Below, in pieces: positions 1 to 10,501 of a stretch of DNA of 64,000 nt. Position 1 is the stretch's first letter; every line of letters begins with the position of its first letter. Below the pieces are notes generated by a model. That model saw nothing but the letters and a program-made list of their open reading frames with translations. It did no database searches and was not told where the DNA came from. Both the position numbers and the translations under genes were made by a program. Source of the stretch: Nothophaeocryptopus gaeumannii (lineage: Eukaryota > Ascomycota > Dothideomycetes > Mycosphaerellales > Mycosphaerellaceae); contig JASISA010000026.1 in assembly GCA_031771865.1 (NCBI GenBank), forward strand, positions 868,001 to 932,000, given 5' to 3'.

Positions 1-1987
1 CGGATCATCCCTCGGAGGCAACCAGAGGCAGATTCAAGCTCGAAGTTTCGATGGGTACGATACAACTTCCCTGTGGACTTTGTGACTGCACCACTTGCTG
101 CGGATCTGTTCCTACTGGCAATATCTGCTATCGGACGGCAAGAGGTGCATGATGGCACTGTTGGCGCCAATCACATCGCTCCCCTCAACATTATGGCATT
201 CTTCATCAGCTTGGCGTATATTGCCATTTCGATCGATGCGTCCGGTCTCATTCGATTCTTGGCCTTCAAGGTACTCCAGAAGGGTGGGAAGCACGGCTAC
301 AGCCTCTTCTTCTACCTTTACGTCTTCTTCTTTAGCCTGGCATGCTTTGTCGGCAATGATCCCATCGTCCTGTCGGGCACGGCCTTCTTGGCCTACATGA
401 CCAAGGTGTCCAGAAATATCACCAATGCTAAGGCGTAAGTTGGCCCTGAACACCAACGTACAAGCAGTCGGCGTTGCTAATTCGTGTAGCTGGATCTTCT
501 CCCAGTTCGCAATGGCCAACATTGGCTCTGCTGTGCTGGTATCATCAAACCCTACCAACCTTGTGCTTGCCGGAGCCTTCCACATTAAATTCATCGTCTA
601 CACTGCCAACGTCATTGTCCCTGTCATTGTTACCATCATCTTCCTCTTCCCCTGCCTGTTGTGGCTAATATTCCGAAAGACTGGTCTTATTCCGAGGACG
701 ATCGAGATGTACGCTCTGCAAGAGGAATTCAGAAACCGACCTCCCGTGAATCCAAACATACCAAAGGTCGGGGAACCCGAGTTTGAGGGTGAGCTAGCAG
801 CATTAATGGAGATACTCAATCCTTTCCTGGACAAAAAGAGCGCAGCTGTGGGCGTTGTAGTTATGGCAGCGACTCTTGTAACAATACTAGCAATGAATGC
901 CTCCAGCGCTAGCGGGGATGAGCATCCGGTGTTTTGGATTACAGTCCCGGCTGCAGTGGTGAGTTGACTTGCACATGCGCCGGACCAGACCAGCTACTGA
1001 GGCTATATCCAGATCATGCTCTGCTGGGACATGTCGTACGGCTGGATTCATCGACACGAAAGCCGCCGCATCGCCCACGAACAAAGTGGGAAAGACGTGG
1101 AAATTCTGCAGAAGTCCACTTACGCTTCATCGGTTGAGCCTGATGTCTGTGAGATCAAGGATGCTGAGCAGGCTGGCGACTTCGAAAAATTGGATCCGCC
1201 TCTCAAGACGCCCAGTGAGGATGACCACTCTGCAGACAAGCCCAATGACAATCAGGATTCAATCTCGACGTCCACAAAAACTAGAGCCCCTGAAGTCAGC
1301 AAACAGCCAGACCCACCCCGGACTTTACAATCGCTCATCAACGACTCCTGGAACTGGCTCCGACAAACTTTCCCATCAATGACCGTCGTCCTCCAACACC
1401 TTCCCCTCAAACTCGTTCCCTTCGCCCTAGCCATGTTTGTCCTCGTGCAATCCCTCGTCTCGACAGGCTGGGTATCAACCTTCGCCTACGGATGGAGTCA
1501 CTGGATACAACGGACGGGCGTTATAGGAGCTATTGGCGGGATGGCGTTTTTGAGTGTGGTGTTGTGTAATGTAAGTCGGCGAGAAGTTGTTGCACGAGTG
1601 GTGAGTTGGGTGTGTGCTAATGGGGTTGAACAGTTTGCCGGCACGAATATTGGCACCACAATCCTCCTCTGTCGCGTCCTGCAAGCATGGGTCGAGATAC
1701 ACGAACGGAGTGGAGAAGCGATATCTCAGCGTATGTTCTGGGCGACTGTTTACAGCATGGCGATCGGTGTGAACTACGGCGCTTTCAGTACGGCTTTCAG
1801 CGCCTCGCTGGCTGGACTTCTGTGGAGGGATATTTTGGCGAGGAAGAATATTCACGTCAGATCCCGCGATTTCGCGTGGACTAATTTGCCGATTATCGCG
1901 ATAAGTATGGTTATTGGATGTGTGGTATTGATTGGACAGGTTTATATTACGAGGGGGACGGAGGCTTATACGAGTGTTGCTGAGTAA
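1..1987 (+). CDS. Citrate/arsenite-permease-like (IT superfamily) membrane transporter, 5' partial
   Basis: The frame is open from base 1 with no in-frame ATG, so the start lies outside the window. I read four exons: 1-434, 490-958, 1013-1570 and 1634-1987, stop TAA at 1985; 604 residues are visible. Introns use GTAAGT, GTGAGT and GTAAGT donors. The product has many hydrophobic helices, an SSNPTNLVLAG segment in the first half and a GTNIGTTILL segment in the second half. These inverted-repeat re-entrant motifs are typical of the ArsB/NhaD/CitMHS ion-transporter superfamily. A long polar loop (about 1080-1380) separates the halves. Substrate cannot be told: arsenite, citrate or sodium are all possible. 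The third intron (1571-1633) is 63 nt with no stop, so a retained form would add 21 residues in frame. Confidence 0.8.
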
Positions 1988-2322
1988 GATCTGGACAAGA
2001 GGACGATGGCGTAGTTCGGGCGATTCTTGTAGAGACATAATGATGATTGAACCACTCTTACTCTGGAGGCATCAGTTCAAGCGTCTTTCATGTGCAAGTG
2101 CAACCAGTGAAGCAATTACTCAAGCAATATTTGACGGGGCCACCTCGCTGAGTCAGCATCTGAGGCCTTGAATCTTGAACTTCCTCTCTGGACAACACCT
2201 TGACCTCAAGCCGTCGACATCGACAAAAGACTCATGATATCAACAAGGGTACATCTGGAGTTCTCACAGTCTTCATAACAACACCTGCTCTATCGCTCAC
2301 GCTCCAGATCCAGCTGCCCAAG
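1988..2322 (+). other. Intergenic, transporter 3' region and CLP1 upstream region
   Basis: No gene seen. The CLP1 frame is open upstream to 2200 but contains no ATG before 2323, so this stretch probably holds the transporter 3' UTR and the CLP1 promoter and 5' UTR. Confidence 0.5.
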
Positions 2323-3774
2323 ATGTCACTCCCTGGACTCTCGCTTCCTGGTCTCAACCTCGGACAGGGACCTTCAACCCCCATCACAGGCGCCGCTCCC
2401 ACCGCTCAAGCTCCACGCGTCGAATTCCTACAACCGCAAACGGAATGGCGTTTCGAAGTCTCCTTCTCACAGAAATACACCATCAAGCTCGAAAGTGGCC
2501 ATGTGGAGATTTTTGGGGTTGAGCTCGCCCTAAAGCAACCATACACTTTCTCCGGATGCAAAGGCGCGATTTTCACGTGGCAAGGATGTCAGCTGGAGAT
2601 TAGTGGAAATGCGGAGAGTGAGTATGCTGGAGAGGAGACTGAGTATGCTGTGGAGTGGCTGAATGTGCATGGGATGCTAGCGCAGTTGAGAGCGCCGGGT
2701 CCGAGTGATGGACCGAGGGTGCTGGTTGTGGGTCCGGGCTTCGTGGGCAAGAGTAGTCTGGTGAGGAGTTTGTCGGCTTGGGCGGTGAGGGCTGGAGATG
2801 CGCCGACTGTTATCAACCTCGATCCGCGGGAAGGTCTGCTGGCGCCACCTGGTAGTCTGACTTGCGTCACTCTCGACTCAGCTATGGATGTGGAGAATAG
2901 CTATGGCATTGGGCCTATGTCTGGACCTACAGTTTCTCCGGTTCGGACACCTCTTATCTACTCCTTCCCATTCGCTTCACCTACCGAAAAGCCGGACATC
3001 TTCAAATCAGTACTCACACGCATGGCATTGAGCGTGACGAACAGACTGGAGGAGAGCAACTCAGCAAAGCGCAGCGGCCTCATCATCGACACCGCCGGAT
3101 CACTCAACGATCCCAAAAGCAACTACGATCTCATCGCACACATCGTCTCGGAATTCAGCATCAACATGATCCTCACAATGGGCTCAGAGCGACTATCCAG
3201 CGACATGAGTAGACGATTTGGCACCAACCGGTCGCCCGACGAGTCAGTCACAGTCCTGCGCATCACAAAACCAGGCGGAGCTGTAGAGCGCGACGTCGTG
3301 TTCATGAAACAATTACGGACACAGCAGATTCGACAATACTTCTTTGGATCTACAAAGGAATCACTCAACCCACACTCGCATACAGTCAACTTCACCGACC
3401 TGGACGTCTTTCGCCTGGAATCCGCCTCGGTGGCCAGTGCAGAAGAATCCACCTCCGGCTTTGGCGGAGACGACGGTGACGATTACGACGTCCCCTACGC
3501 CAGTGCCAAATCTGCGACCAGCAACAAGACTTTTGAAAAGATCACTCCTACCGCGGCTATGACAGGCGGTATCGTGGCTATCAAGTTCTGTTCTGGAGGA
3601 AGTGATGAGCAGACTGTGAGGGATAGTGCCGTTATGGGGTTTCTGTATGTGGCAGATGTCGATGAGACGAGGAAGAAAGTCAGGTTTCTGGCGCCGCACC
3701 CGCAGAGATGGGGGGATAGGGCGCTGGTTTGGGGACATGGATGGCCGGAAGTGGTTGGAGACCTTGTGGCATAA
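2323..3774 (+). CDS. CLP1: mRNA cleavage and polyadenylation factor CLP1
   Basis: Intronless frame of 483 aa, near the family length. Clp1 is a subunit of cleavage factor IA; it bridges Pcf11 and the cleavage machinery during pre-mRNA 3' end formation in the nucleus. The order fits: an N-terminal beta domain with TEWRFEVSF and YTFSGCKGAIFTWQGC motifs, then a P-loop GPGFVGKS at about residues 137-144, an NLDPREG motif and a C-terminal RNA-binding-like domain ending in WPEVVGDLVA. The start is the first ATG of the frame. A low-complexity acidic loop (GGDDGDDYDV) sits before the C-terminal domain. It converges with the GMC oxidoreductase gene, stop codons 121 bp apart. Confidence 0.95.
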   Translation: MSLPGLSLPGLNLGQGPSTPITGAAPTAQAPRVEFLQPQTEWRFEVSFSQKYTIKLESGHVEIFGVELALKQPYTFSGCKGAIFTWQGCQLEISGNAESEYAGEETEYAVEWLNVHGMLAQLRAPGPSDGPRVLVVGPGFVGKSSLVRSLSAWAVRAGDAPTVINLDPREGLLAPPGSLTCVTLDSAMDVENSYGIGPMSGPTVSPVRTPLIYSFPFASPTEKPDIFKSVLTRMALSVTNRLEESNSAKRSGLIIDTAGSLNDPKSNYDLIAHIVSEFSINMILTMGSERLSSDMSRRFGTNRSPDESVTVLRITKPGGAVERDVVFMKQLRTQQIRQYFFGSTKESLNPHSHTVNFTDLDVFRLESASVASAEESTSGFGGDDGDDYDVPYASAKSATSNKTFEKITPTAAMTGGIVAIKFCSGGSDEQTVRDSAVMGFLYVADVDETRKKVRFLAPHPQRWGDRALVWGHGWPEVVGDLVA

Positions 3775-3798
3775 GAAAGAGGAGGCTATCGAAGTGCA

Positions 3799-3830
3799 GC
3801 ACGCGCGAATTCGAGCACGCGCGAATTCGA
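3799..3830. repeat. Perfect 16-bp tandem duplication
   Basis: Two exact copies of gcacgcgcgaattcga lie head to tail (3799-3814, 3815-3830) in the short convergent spacer between the CLP1 and GMC stop codons. It is probably a recent slippage duplication; the unit is GC-rich and contains an EcoRI-like GAATTC. Confidence 0.85.
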
Positions 3831-3895
3831 CCAGGCAAGGCGCTCACTTCGGCTCAAGGCCCCCTCGATACCGAGATCACCATCGAATCGCTCAG

Positions 3896-5674
3896 CTACT
3901 TCGCGAGATCCTCCAAAATCATGTCCGCCGCTTTCTGTGCAATCGCGTACACCGTCGTTAAGATAGTTCCTCTCGGAATTATCGGCATTATACTCGCATC
4001 CACGACTCTCAACCTCTTCACACCATATACCCTCAACCTTGAATCAACGACTCCTCCCATATCCTCTGGTAGCATTGAACAAGTCCCGCAAGGATGATAA
4101 TTCGTAGCCGAGTACTGTCTCGTGATCGCTTTCGCGGTCTCGAGGTCCAGCTCTTCATCCTTGCGCCAGTCATCTGGGAAGATCTTGCCTTTCAGCTTTA
4201 TATACGAAGCCAATGGCTCGACCTTCGCGAGAGAGGCTAAGACTTTGGCGTGTCAGGCGTGGAGTTCGATATCAAGTGGGTGGGAGTAGTATTTGAAGTC
4301 GATTTTCGGTTTCACGCTCGGATCGGGGGATTGCAGATGGACATTCCCGCGGGAGAAGGGGTTGGAGAGCATAGCATTCAGGGAGATGGTGTTTGTGTCC
4401 GAGCCGTCTGGTGTTGGTCGACGGGAGAGGTACGCTGTCGCGGTTGCTTCGGTGGGTGATTGGGCCATGGAGTGGATGAAGGTATTTCGGGCGTGGATGA
4501 AGGTGGACTCGCCCGAATCTGGTATGAGGTGCTGCTTGAACAGGGCCTCCAGATCTGCTTGCTCGGACTCTGACATGAATGGTTCAAGAGGGAGGTATGC
4601 GAATGAGAAACAGGCGTTTGTCCATGGTCCACTTCGATCTTTCTCGTACATTTCCCTTGCCCCTTCTTCTGAAATTGCACCTCTTCGGGGGACGTCGTCT
4701 GTAGCTTCGAACCAGAGAGCTGTTCGGATATGGTCTTGTAAGTTCTCGCCGACGTTGGGATTCGCATGTACCAAGTTGATCGCGTGTGGAGCCAGTAGGT
4801 CCGGGTCGCCTACTCCTGATAGCTCGAGGATATGAGGTGACTCAAACACGCCAGCCGCCAAAATCACCTCTCTCCTCGCATTCACTGTGACTGTCTTTCC
4901 CTCCTTCACATACACCGCTCCCTTCGCAACCGGCACTTCATTCCCGTCATTCTCGAACACAATCCTATGTACCAAGGCTCCGGTCTCCACCTTCAAATTC
5001 CTCCTCTCCATCACAGGCTGGAGGAAAGCATTCCCGGCATGACTCCTCTCATGCGTATCGCCGGTGATATGACATGTACTCGTCAACCCACCGATCGCTT
5101 TACCCTCCAACTCATCCGCCTCTCCACCCCCTAATCCCAACTTCCTCCACGTCTCTATCCATGCTTTATGTAACTCCGTCACCGTCAATGGATAACTCGC
5201 TTCGATTGGTCCAGTCAAGTCAGTTCTAGGCGGAATGTTATACGTTTCTGCGACATCCGGGAAAGGAGGGATCATCTTTTGAAATTTGGAGAAATACGGT
5301 GCCATAGAAGACCATCCCCATGCTTCATTTCCCATCTCTTCCCACGCATCCATACCCGCTTGACTAGGATATATCAACGCAAATGAGTTGATTGCACTTG
5401 ATCCGCCGACCACTTTGCCGCGAGGATGGGGCATCCTCCTCCCCATGATCCCTTCGTTTGGTTCGGAGAGGTATGCCCAATCGTAATCGGGGTTGTTTTG
5501 GAGGGAAGTAGAGAGGCCTGGTGTGTAGATCTTTTCGTCCGTGGATCGATCCTCTCCGGCTTCGAGGACGAGGATCGAGAGGGATGGGTCTGAGGAAAGA
5601 CGGTTGGCGAGAACGCAGCCGGAGGTTCCGGCGCCGATTATGATAATATCATATTCCATCTTCGCCATCGGCAT
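3896..5674 (-). pseudogene. GMC (choline-dehydrogenase-like) flavin oxidoreductase interrupted by one in-frame TGA
   Basis: One frame of 593 codons, the usual GMC length, is open from ATG 5674 to TAG 3896 except for a single TGA at 4253-4255. GMC enzymes oxidise alcohols using FAD. Seen: the N-terminal FAD dinucleotide motif IIIIGAGTSGCVLANRLS, a GGSSAIN signature, VGENLQDH, and after the stop the C-terminal NYHPCGTCSM with the catalytic His. The stop falls in the HPLDIELHA*HAKV stretch, where an Arg (CGA) would fit a one-base C-to-T change. There is no convincing intron to remove it. Translation stopping here would lose the catalytic C-terminus. Odd: the second catalytic position, usually His or Asn, reads Thr in PRGTILTTVYA. 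Three start ATGs are possible (residues 1, 3 and 6). It is either a young pseudogene, a sequencing error or a readthrough case. Confidence 0.85.
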
Positions 5675-6112
5675 TGTGATGTTTCATTCTACGTAGCACT
5701 GAAGAGGAGAGTTGGGAGTCATGGATGCTCTCCAATCATGTTATTGAAACGCCAAGATCGCAGGCCAGCTACGCCGCCCATAGTGGAAGGTGGTATAGGC
5801 GGCAGGAAGCTGAAATGAGCGAACTCACTGGCCGGTACTGCAGTCTGTATGGTGCCATTGGATTCGTGGCGGCACAGCTCGTACATAGCTCCCGAAGGAT
5901 CGTAGTAGCTGCGTATGGAGATATCGGGTAATCTCCGGTAATGCATCGCTTGATATCTTGCAGATACTCATCTGGAGTGCATATGACCGCCTAGGCATTG
6001 GCAATTCCCAGTCTATTTGTGCTGAGAATTAAAGGGCAGAGTGTTCATCATGATTGCAATGGGTCTTCCTCTTTCTTGGACTGACCTTGCAGCCCGCCAC
6101 GACTCCACTCCC
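5675..6112. other. Intergenic, weak ORF only
   Basis: Contains the GMC upstream region and a minus-strand ATG frame (5946 to 5719, 75 codons) with a proline-rich C-terminal half that I do not recognise. No support for calling it a gene. Confidence 0.4.
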
Positions 6113-6561
6113 TCAAACCCAATCCACACCCACAATCTTCCTCAGAATACCCTTCTCGATCCCAAATTTGAATTGAATGACCTCTCTGATGATGTCCTCT
6201 GAGGCGCGCTCGTCCAGTGTTGCAATCTCCTTGAGGACCTGGGAGCGCCCAAGCCAAGCGCAGCGGACCTCCTTGATCATGCGTCGATGCTTCAAAGGCA
6301 GCGTCGCTAAGAGGCGGACGAGATTCTCGGTAAAGTGTGCGTAGAATATGGCGGACTTGAAGAAGAGAGGCACTGCGTCTCGGCGCATCAAGCGACTTGT
6401 GGCTAGGAGCGCCGCATTCGAAGAGGTGAAACTGCCACAGGCGTTGATGTAGGTGACTGGGCTGTCGGCGAGGACGTACTCATAGATGAGAGCACGAAGC
6501 TCGTAAGGCAGAGCTAACAGGCGCGAGTTACGGCAGTTCTCATGGTACTTCGCTCAACCAT
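6113..6561 (-). pseudogene. 2EXR/F-box-like small protein, 5' end unresolved
   Basis: The minus-strand frame is open from 6561 to a stop at 6113 (about 148 codons). It begins with NSRLLALPYELRALIYEYVL, the start of fungal 2EXR/F-box-like proteins, followed by ALLATSRLMRRDAVPLFF, matching the usual pattern in which relatives say 'few become reorganised into odd structures'. No ATG lies in this frame; an ATG at about 6602 (MAPSIPLQVLEAM) is in another frame and would need a shift or an intron I cannot place with confidence. It may be a gene with a missed first exon or a frameshifted relic. Function is unknown; such proteins are numerous and variable in ascomycetes. Confidence 0.5.
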
Positions 6562-7437
6562 GGCTTCCAGGACCTGAAGAGGTATGGACGGCGCCATCTC
6601 AGCTGCCGTTTGGGAAATGATAGACAAGCATAATGAGGTCTCAGTCGTCGTTCTCACTGCCTCGACCGGCTATGGCATCTGCCGTGAAGGTGTTTGGTGC
6701 GGACCGTGTTGGCTGACTTGTCGCGGGAGGTGTACGTGGTGTCGATGCAACCTAGCGAATATATCTTCGTTTGAAACGTTGCCTTTTGTGAGGCGCCGAT
6801 AACACATGTCGACCAGAGACGTGAATGAATGGTAAAATGACTGAAGGTGAAGAACGCGCGAGTGGTCTGCAGGCAGCCTTTGCGTGCACGTGGCTCAAAC
6901 CACAGTGATGAAAGTGCCGGTTGTGAAGTTGCTCATGTCAGTGCGGCAAGTTGGCTTCGAAGGCCATACTTTATCGTGCTCCCTTCTTCGCAGGCTGTTT
7001 ACTTACCTGTCTCTTCTGTCGCGTAGCTGCCAGCTAATCTGTAAATGTACAATGCATTTTATACAGTCATGAGATGAGATCCCAGGGAACAGAAGCAGGG
7101 CTCTCAAGCAAGACACCTATCCAGCGCCCGCTTGCTCCCGCCATATCTACGCCATCTAATGCACCCATTCTTCCAAAGCCTGAGACCTCCCCTGGTTCCA
7201 GCAGGTACTATCAAAGACACTTCAAGAAACATGATCTCCCGGTAGGTGATGCTCACCCGTATCGAACTCTTGCTCCGCACGCTTGCCCTCTTCCTCCCGC
7301 TCTTCTTGCTCGAACTGGCGCACTTCAGGCTCGAGGTCGACGTCCTTGGCTTGAATGTCGTAGTCCATCATGACGGCTCGGGCGTTCTCGTTTTGTGCGG
7401 CAGTCGTGGTGATCTCCTCCGCGGTGATGACGATGGC
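6562..7437. other. Intergenic, no gene recognised
   Basis: Short ORFs on both strands (for example + 6584-6802) show no known motif, signal peptide or splice structure. The distal part includes the TOM20 3' region. Confidence 0.4.
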
Positions 7438-8022
7438 CTACTCGACGTTGGCTTCGGAGCCTGCGCTGGAGGAACCGCCGGTGACGGATATGCTGGGGTC
7501 GACCGCGATCATTTCGGCGAGGATGTCGAGGATTGGCTATGGAAGTACATGTTAGCTGGAGATCGAGACTTTTAGGTTACGCAATCACACCTTTGGTACA
7601 GTTTTGTCGTAGATGCTGATCAATTCTCTGGGTTGTGGGTAGACCTTCAGAGCCTTGTAGAAACACAATGCGGCGTCCACTGGGTCACTGCCGTCCGTGC
7701 ACATGGACTCTCCTCGCGCAACCTCTTGCATAAAGTAGGCCTCGGTCTCCTCAGGGTCCCGTGGGAAGCCCTCTTCGTTGGCCTCATCAACGACAGCCCG
7801 GATCTTCTGTTTTTGCGATCGTTCGGCAGCCTTTGCGTTCTCCTGCTCGGACTTCTTGACCTTCTTGTGCTGCTTCTTGAGTATTTTCCTAAAGTCAGGG
7901 TCGCTTCTCCGCTTATGGTCGAAGTACAATGCGTATGCGAGCGTGCCAGTAGCAATGACGCCTGCTGTCGCGAGAACGATGGTCGTTATAGATGGACCGT
8001 TTGAAGGATTCGTAGACGCCAT
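7438..8022 (-). CDS. TOM20: Mitochondrial import receptor subunit TOM20
   Basis: Two exons: 8022-7591 and 7536-7438, intron 7537-7590 (GTGTGA...CATAG); 176 aa, the normal Tom20 size. Tom20 sits in the outer mitochondrial membrane and recognises presequences for the TOM complex. Seen: an N-terminal membrane anchor (residues about 11-32, IVLATAGVIATGTLAYALYF), a basic charged linker (KKQHKKVKK), then the receptor domain with EAYFMQEVARGE, DAALCFYKALKVYPQP and, across the intron, ILDILAEMI. The C-terminus is a short Ser/Gly tail. It is divergent from EXO84 with 274 bp between start codons, so the two share a promoter region. Confidence 0.95.
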
Positions 8023-8296
8023 AGTGGAAGTGTTCTGAGGTGGTGGAAGAGGTCGTGCTCAGAATGCAGGCTTCGTGATGAGTAGGCGACCGCAACGGCA
8101 ATGAAGTTGAGGTTGTAGGGGACCCTGGGTGGTGTTGTTGATGTTGTTGATGTTTCGTTTGAGATGGAGTAGACTTCGAGATTTTGGAGAGAAGGAGCTT
8201 GTTGGTCTGAGCGGAGCTCAGCGTCATCTATCCCGCGGCGCCAGCACATGTTCCCTATCAAACACCACCACTACCCATCGGTGTGTATATCCAATC
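8023..8296. promoter_or_regulatory. Divergent TOM20/EXO84 intergenic promoter region
   Basis: A 274-bp spacer separates the two divergent start codons. It contains a short ttgttgatg-type repeat (about 8133-8150). No specific factor site can be named from the sequence alone. Confidence 0.5.
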
Positions 8297-10501
8297 ATGT
8301 CAGAGAGCAAGGGCATCTCGCTGCGTCGTAAGAAGACGACGGCGACGCGTCCAACCATCTCCGGGCCCATCCAGAGCACCACCAGCCTGACCACCACCCA
8401 AACAAGCACCAGCAATGATGCCTCCCGCGACCCCAGCATCAGCAGGAACAACAGCACTTGGACCACCGGATCAGCAGATACGGATACGGGTACATCAGGC
8501 GCAATACCACGAGACCGAACTGAACGACCGAAGCTCGGCGACGCAACCAGCGACCTCGTCAAGCGCCGATACAGCACCCGCTTCACTGGCGGACTCCCGC
8601 AAGATGGCCCTCCACCGCCCATACCCGATATGCCTGCCATGCCTGCCCAGTATGCACGAGGACCGGGGGCAGGTACTCCTGGCAGCTCGCGACCGCCGCC
8701 TTCTCGCGATGGTAGAGCAAGCCTGGAGAAGGAGCGCGGAAAGGGCAGGCTGAAGGTGGATATGCGCGCCTTGAAGGATCCCAATCTTCAAGCAGAGAAG
8801 TACGTCCAGAGCGTTCTGGCAGACGCGACGGAGACGGATATACTTGCGTATCAGAAGGATCTGCAGAACATAAAGGCGCACACGGACTCAGACCTACAGC
8901 ACAATGTCTACCAGAATCGCACACAGTTCATCAAGATCAGTAAAGAAGCTGACAAGCTGAAGACTGAGATGCGGACTTTACGCACACTTATGGGTGAGCT
9001 GACAAGCGCTCTGGGACATGCGACAAGTGCGGGAGGAGCAGATCTGAACCAGACAAGTGCATTGAGCTTGGCCGACCGGAAGCGCGCGAATAGGAGCAGC
9101 GTTGCCAACCTGGAGGCCATGTGGAGCACGCACTTGCAAACGCTGTGGAAAAGGGTGGAGGGCAGTCAAAAATACTTGCCCGCACTGCCAGGGAGACACA
9201 TCATTATGGAGAGCCAGAGATGGGTTGAGCTTAATGCCGCGACATGGAAGCCTAAGAGGCGCGTGGCGCTGGTGTTGCTCAACGACCATCTGTTGGTGGC
9301 TAGTGAGAAGAAGAGGCCGGCTGAAGCGACGCCGCAGAAGAACAACAGGATGAGCATGTACAACCCCAGCGGAGGCCAGTCCACGACTACTTTAGTTGCT
9401 GATCGCTGTTGGTCTCTGCACGATGTAAGCCTCGCCGACATCTCTACGCGCGGGTCCACGAGTGTGGGACACAGCAACACGCCCGAAAATAAAGCTATTG
9501 CGAATGCCATCAACGTGCGAGCTGGGAACGAAAGCTTCACGTATGCCATCTCTGATAACACGGACAAGCTGCACCTGGTAGTGGCTTTCCGAAAGGCGCA
9601 AGAGGACCAACGAAAGCAGATCGCAGCTGAGCACAGCAAGCGAGAGAAGACACTCGATAGCTACGCGTCTCTGACAGGACGCGATCCTCGCCTATTGAAG
9701 AAAGCTGCCGCTGCTGCGAACGAGGATTTCGAATCAAAGGGCAACCTAGGCGGCCTAAGTCGAAGCAACTCCGTCCTCGTAGATGCCGATGGCCGACCTC
9801 AAAGCATTCGCTGGGTGGAGTCGCAGATTGATGGACTGGATATTGACATCGCGCTGCAGCATTTCGAAGAGGCAGTGGTTCGGGTTGAGAAACTCCGTAA
9901 GATGGCTCGAGGCATCAAAGGCAACCAGACCGCGCAAGAGATTATCCAAGCAAAGGTGAATGAACGGGCCAGCAAGCTTGCGAATAGTGTTGCAAGACAG
10001 CTGGGCCAGACGAGCAGCGGCATGGAAACAACGAAGGAGAAGGTCTCATGGCTACTAAGACTTGCATTCGAAGAGCTCGCGAGAACGACCTACCTTTCCT
10101 CCCGGACAGAGACCATCCGCACGAGAACACGCCAACTCGCCTTCACTGGTGCTGCCGAGCCCTACGTGCACGCGCTTGCCTTCACCACCTTCACATTGCT
10201 GTTGTACACCTTCCAGACCTTCAACCAATCATTCCCTCCAACTTCTGGCTCCGCAGTTGTTCGGTGGGCCAAGGAAAGAGTTGACGAATTCAATGGCGCT
10301 TTTGTCCGCCAAATGTCAAGCATTGAACGAGGCACTGACCTATGGAATGTTTGCATTGCAACTGTCAAGGAGCAAGCAGCTATTCTAAACGAGGTTGCCG
10401 TTGACTTCAGCGGCGTGGTAGCTCGCGGTCTTGAGGAAGAACTGCCCGCTGCTAATGGTGTCAACGGCACATCTGCTGTAGGACTGGGCGTCAGTACGTG
10501 A
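8297..10501 (+). CDS. EXO84: Exocyst complex component EXO84
   Basis: Intronless 734 aa. Exo84 is one of eight exocyst subunits that tether secretory vesicles to the plasma membrane before SNARE fusion. Seen in order: a low-complexity Ser/Thr N-terminus, a proline-rich stretch (DGPPPPIPDMP), the conserved coiled region around LKDPNLQAEKYVQSVL and the helical segment with FIKISKEADKLKTEMRTL, a pleckstrin-homology domain (about residues 300-430, beginning near PGRHIIMESQRWVELN), and the C-terminal helical bundle ending after GVVARGLEEELPAANG. ATG at 8297 begins MSESKGISLRRKK, typical of the fungal proteins; the frame is open further upstream but that ATG is too far into the promoter. Confidence 0.95.
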   Translation: MSESKGISLRRKKTTATRPTISGPIQSTTSLTTTQTSTSNDASRDPSISRNNSTWTTGSADTDTGTSGAIPRDRTERPKLGDATSDLVKRRYSTRFTGGLPQDGPPPPIPDMPAMPAQYARGPGAGTPGSSRPPPSRDGRASLEKERGKGRLKVDMRALKDPNLQAEKYVQSVLADATETDILAYQKDLQNIKAHTDSDLQHNVYQNRTQFIKISKEADKLKTEMRTLRTLMGELTSALGHATSAGGADLNQTSALSLADRKRANRSSVANLEAMWSTHLQTLWKRVEGSQKYLPALPGRHIIMESQRWVELNAATWKPKRRVALVLLNDHLLVASEKKRPAEATPQKNNRMSMYNPSGGQSTTTLVADRCWSLHDVSLADISTRGSTSVGHSNTPENKAIANAINVRAGNESFTYAISDNTDKLHLVVAFRKAQEDQRKQIAAEHSKREKTLDSYASLTGRDPRLLKKAAAAANEDFESKGNLGGLSRSNSVLVDADGRPQSIRWVESQIDGLDIDIALQHFEEAVVRVEKLRKMARGIKGNQTAQEIIQAKVNERASKLANSVARQLGQTSSGMETTKEKVSWLLRLAFEELARTTYLSSRTETIRTRTRQLAFTGAAEPYVHALAFTTFTLLLYTFQTFNQSFPPTSGSAVVRWAKERVDEFNGAFVRQMSSIERGTDLWNVCIATVKEQAAILNEVAVDFSGVVARGLEEELPAANGVNGTSAVGLGVST

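Noticed and set aside
4253..4255. Selenocysteine or recoded TGA in the GMC gene
   Set aside because: Filamentous fungi lack selenocysteine machinery and the family has no Cys/Sec at this place; Arg fits better.
7246..7575. Leucine-rich + strand ORF opposite the TOM20 3' end
   Set aside because: Antisense to a supported gene; composition follows from the complementary codons.
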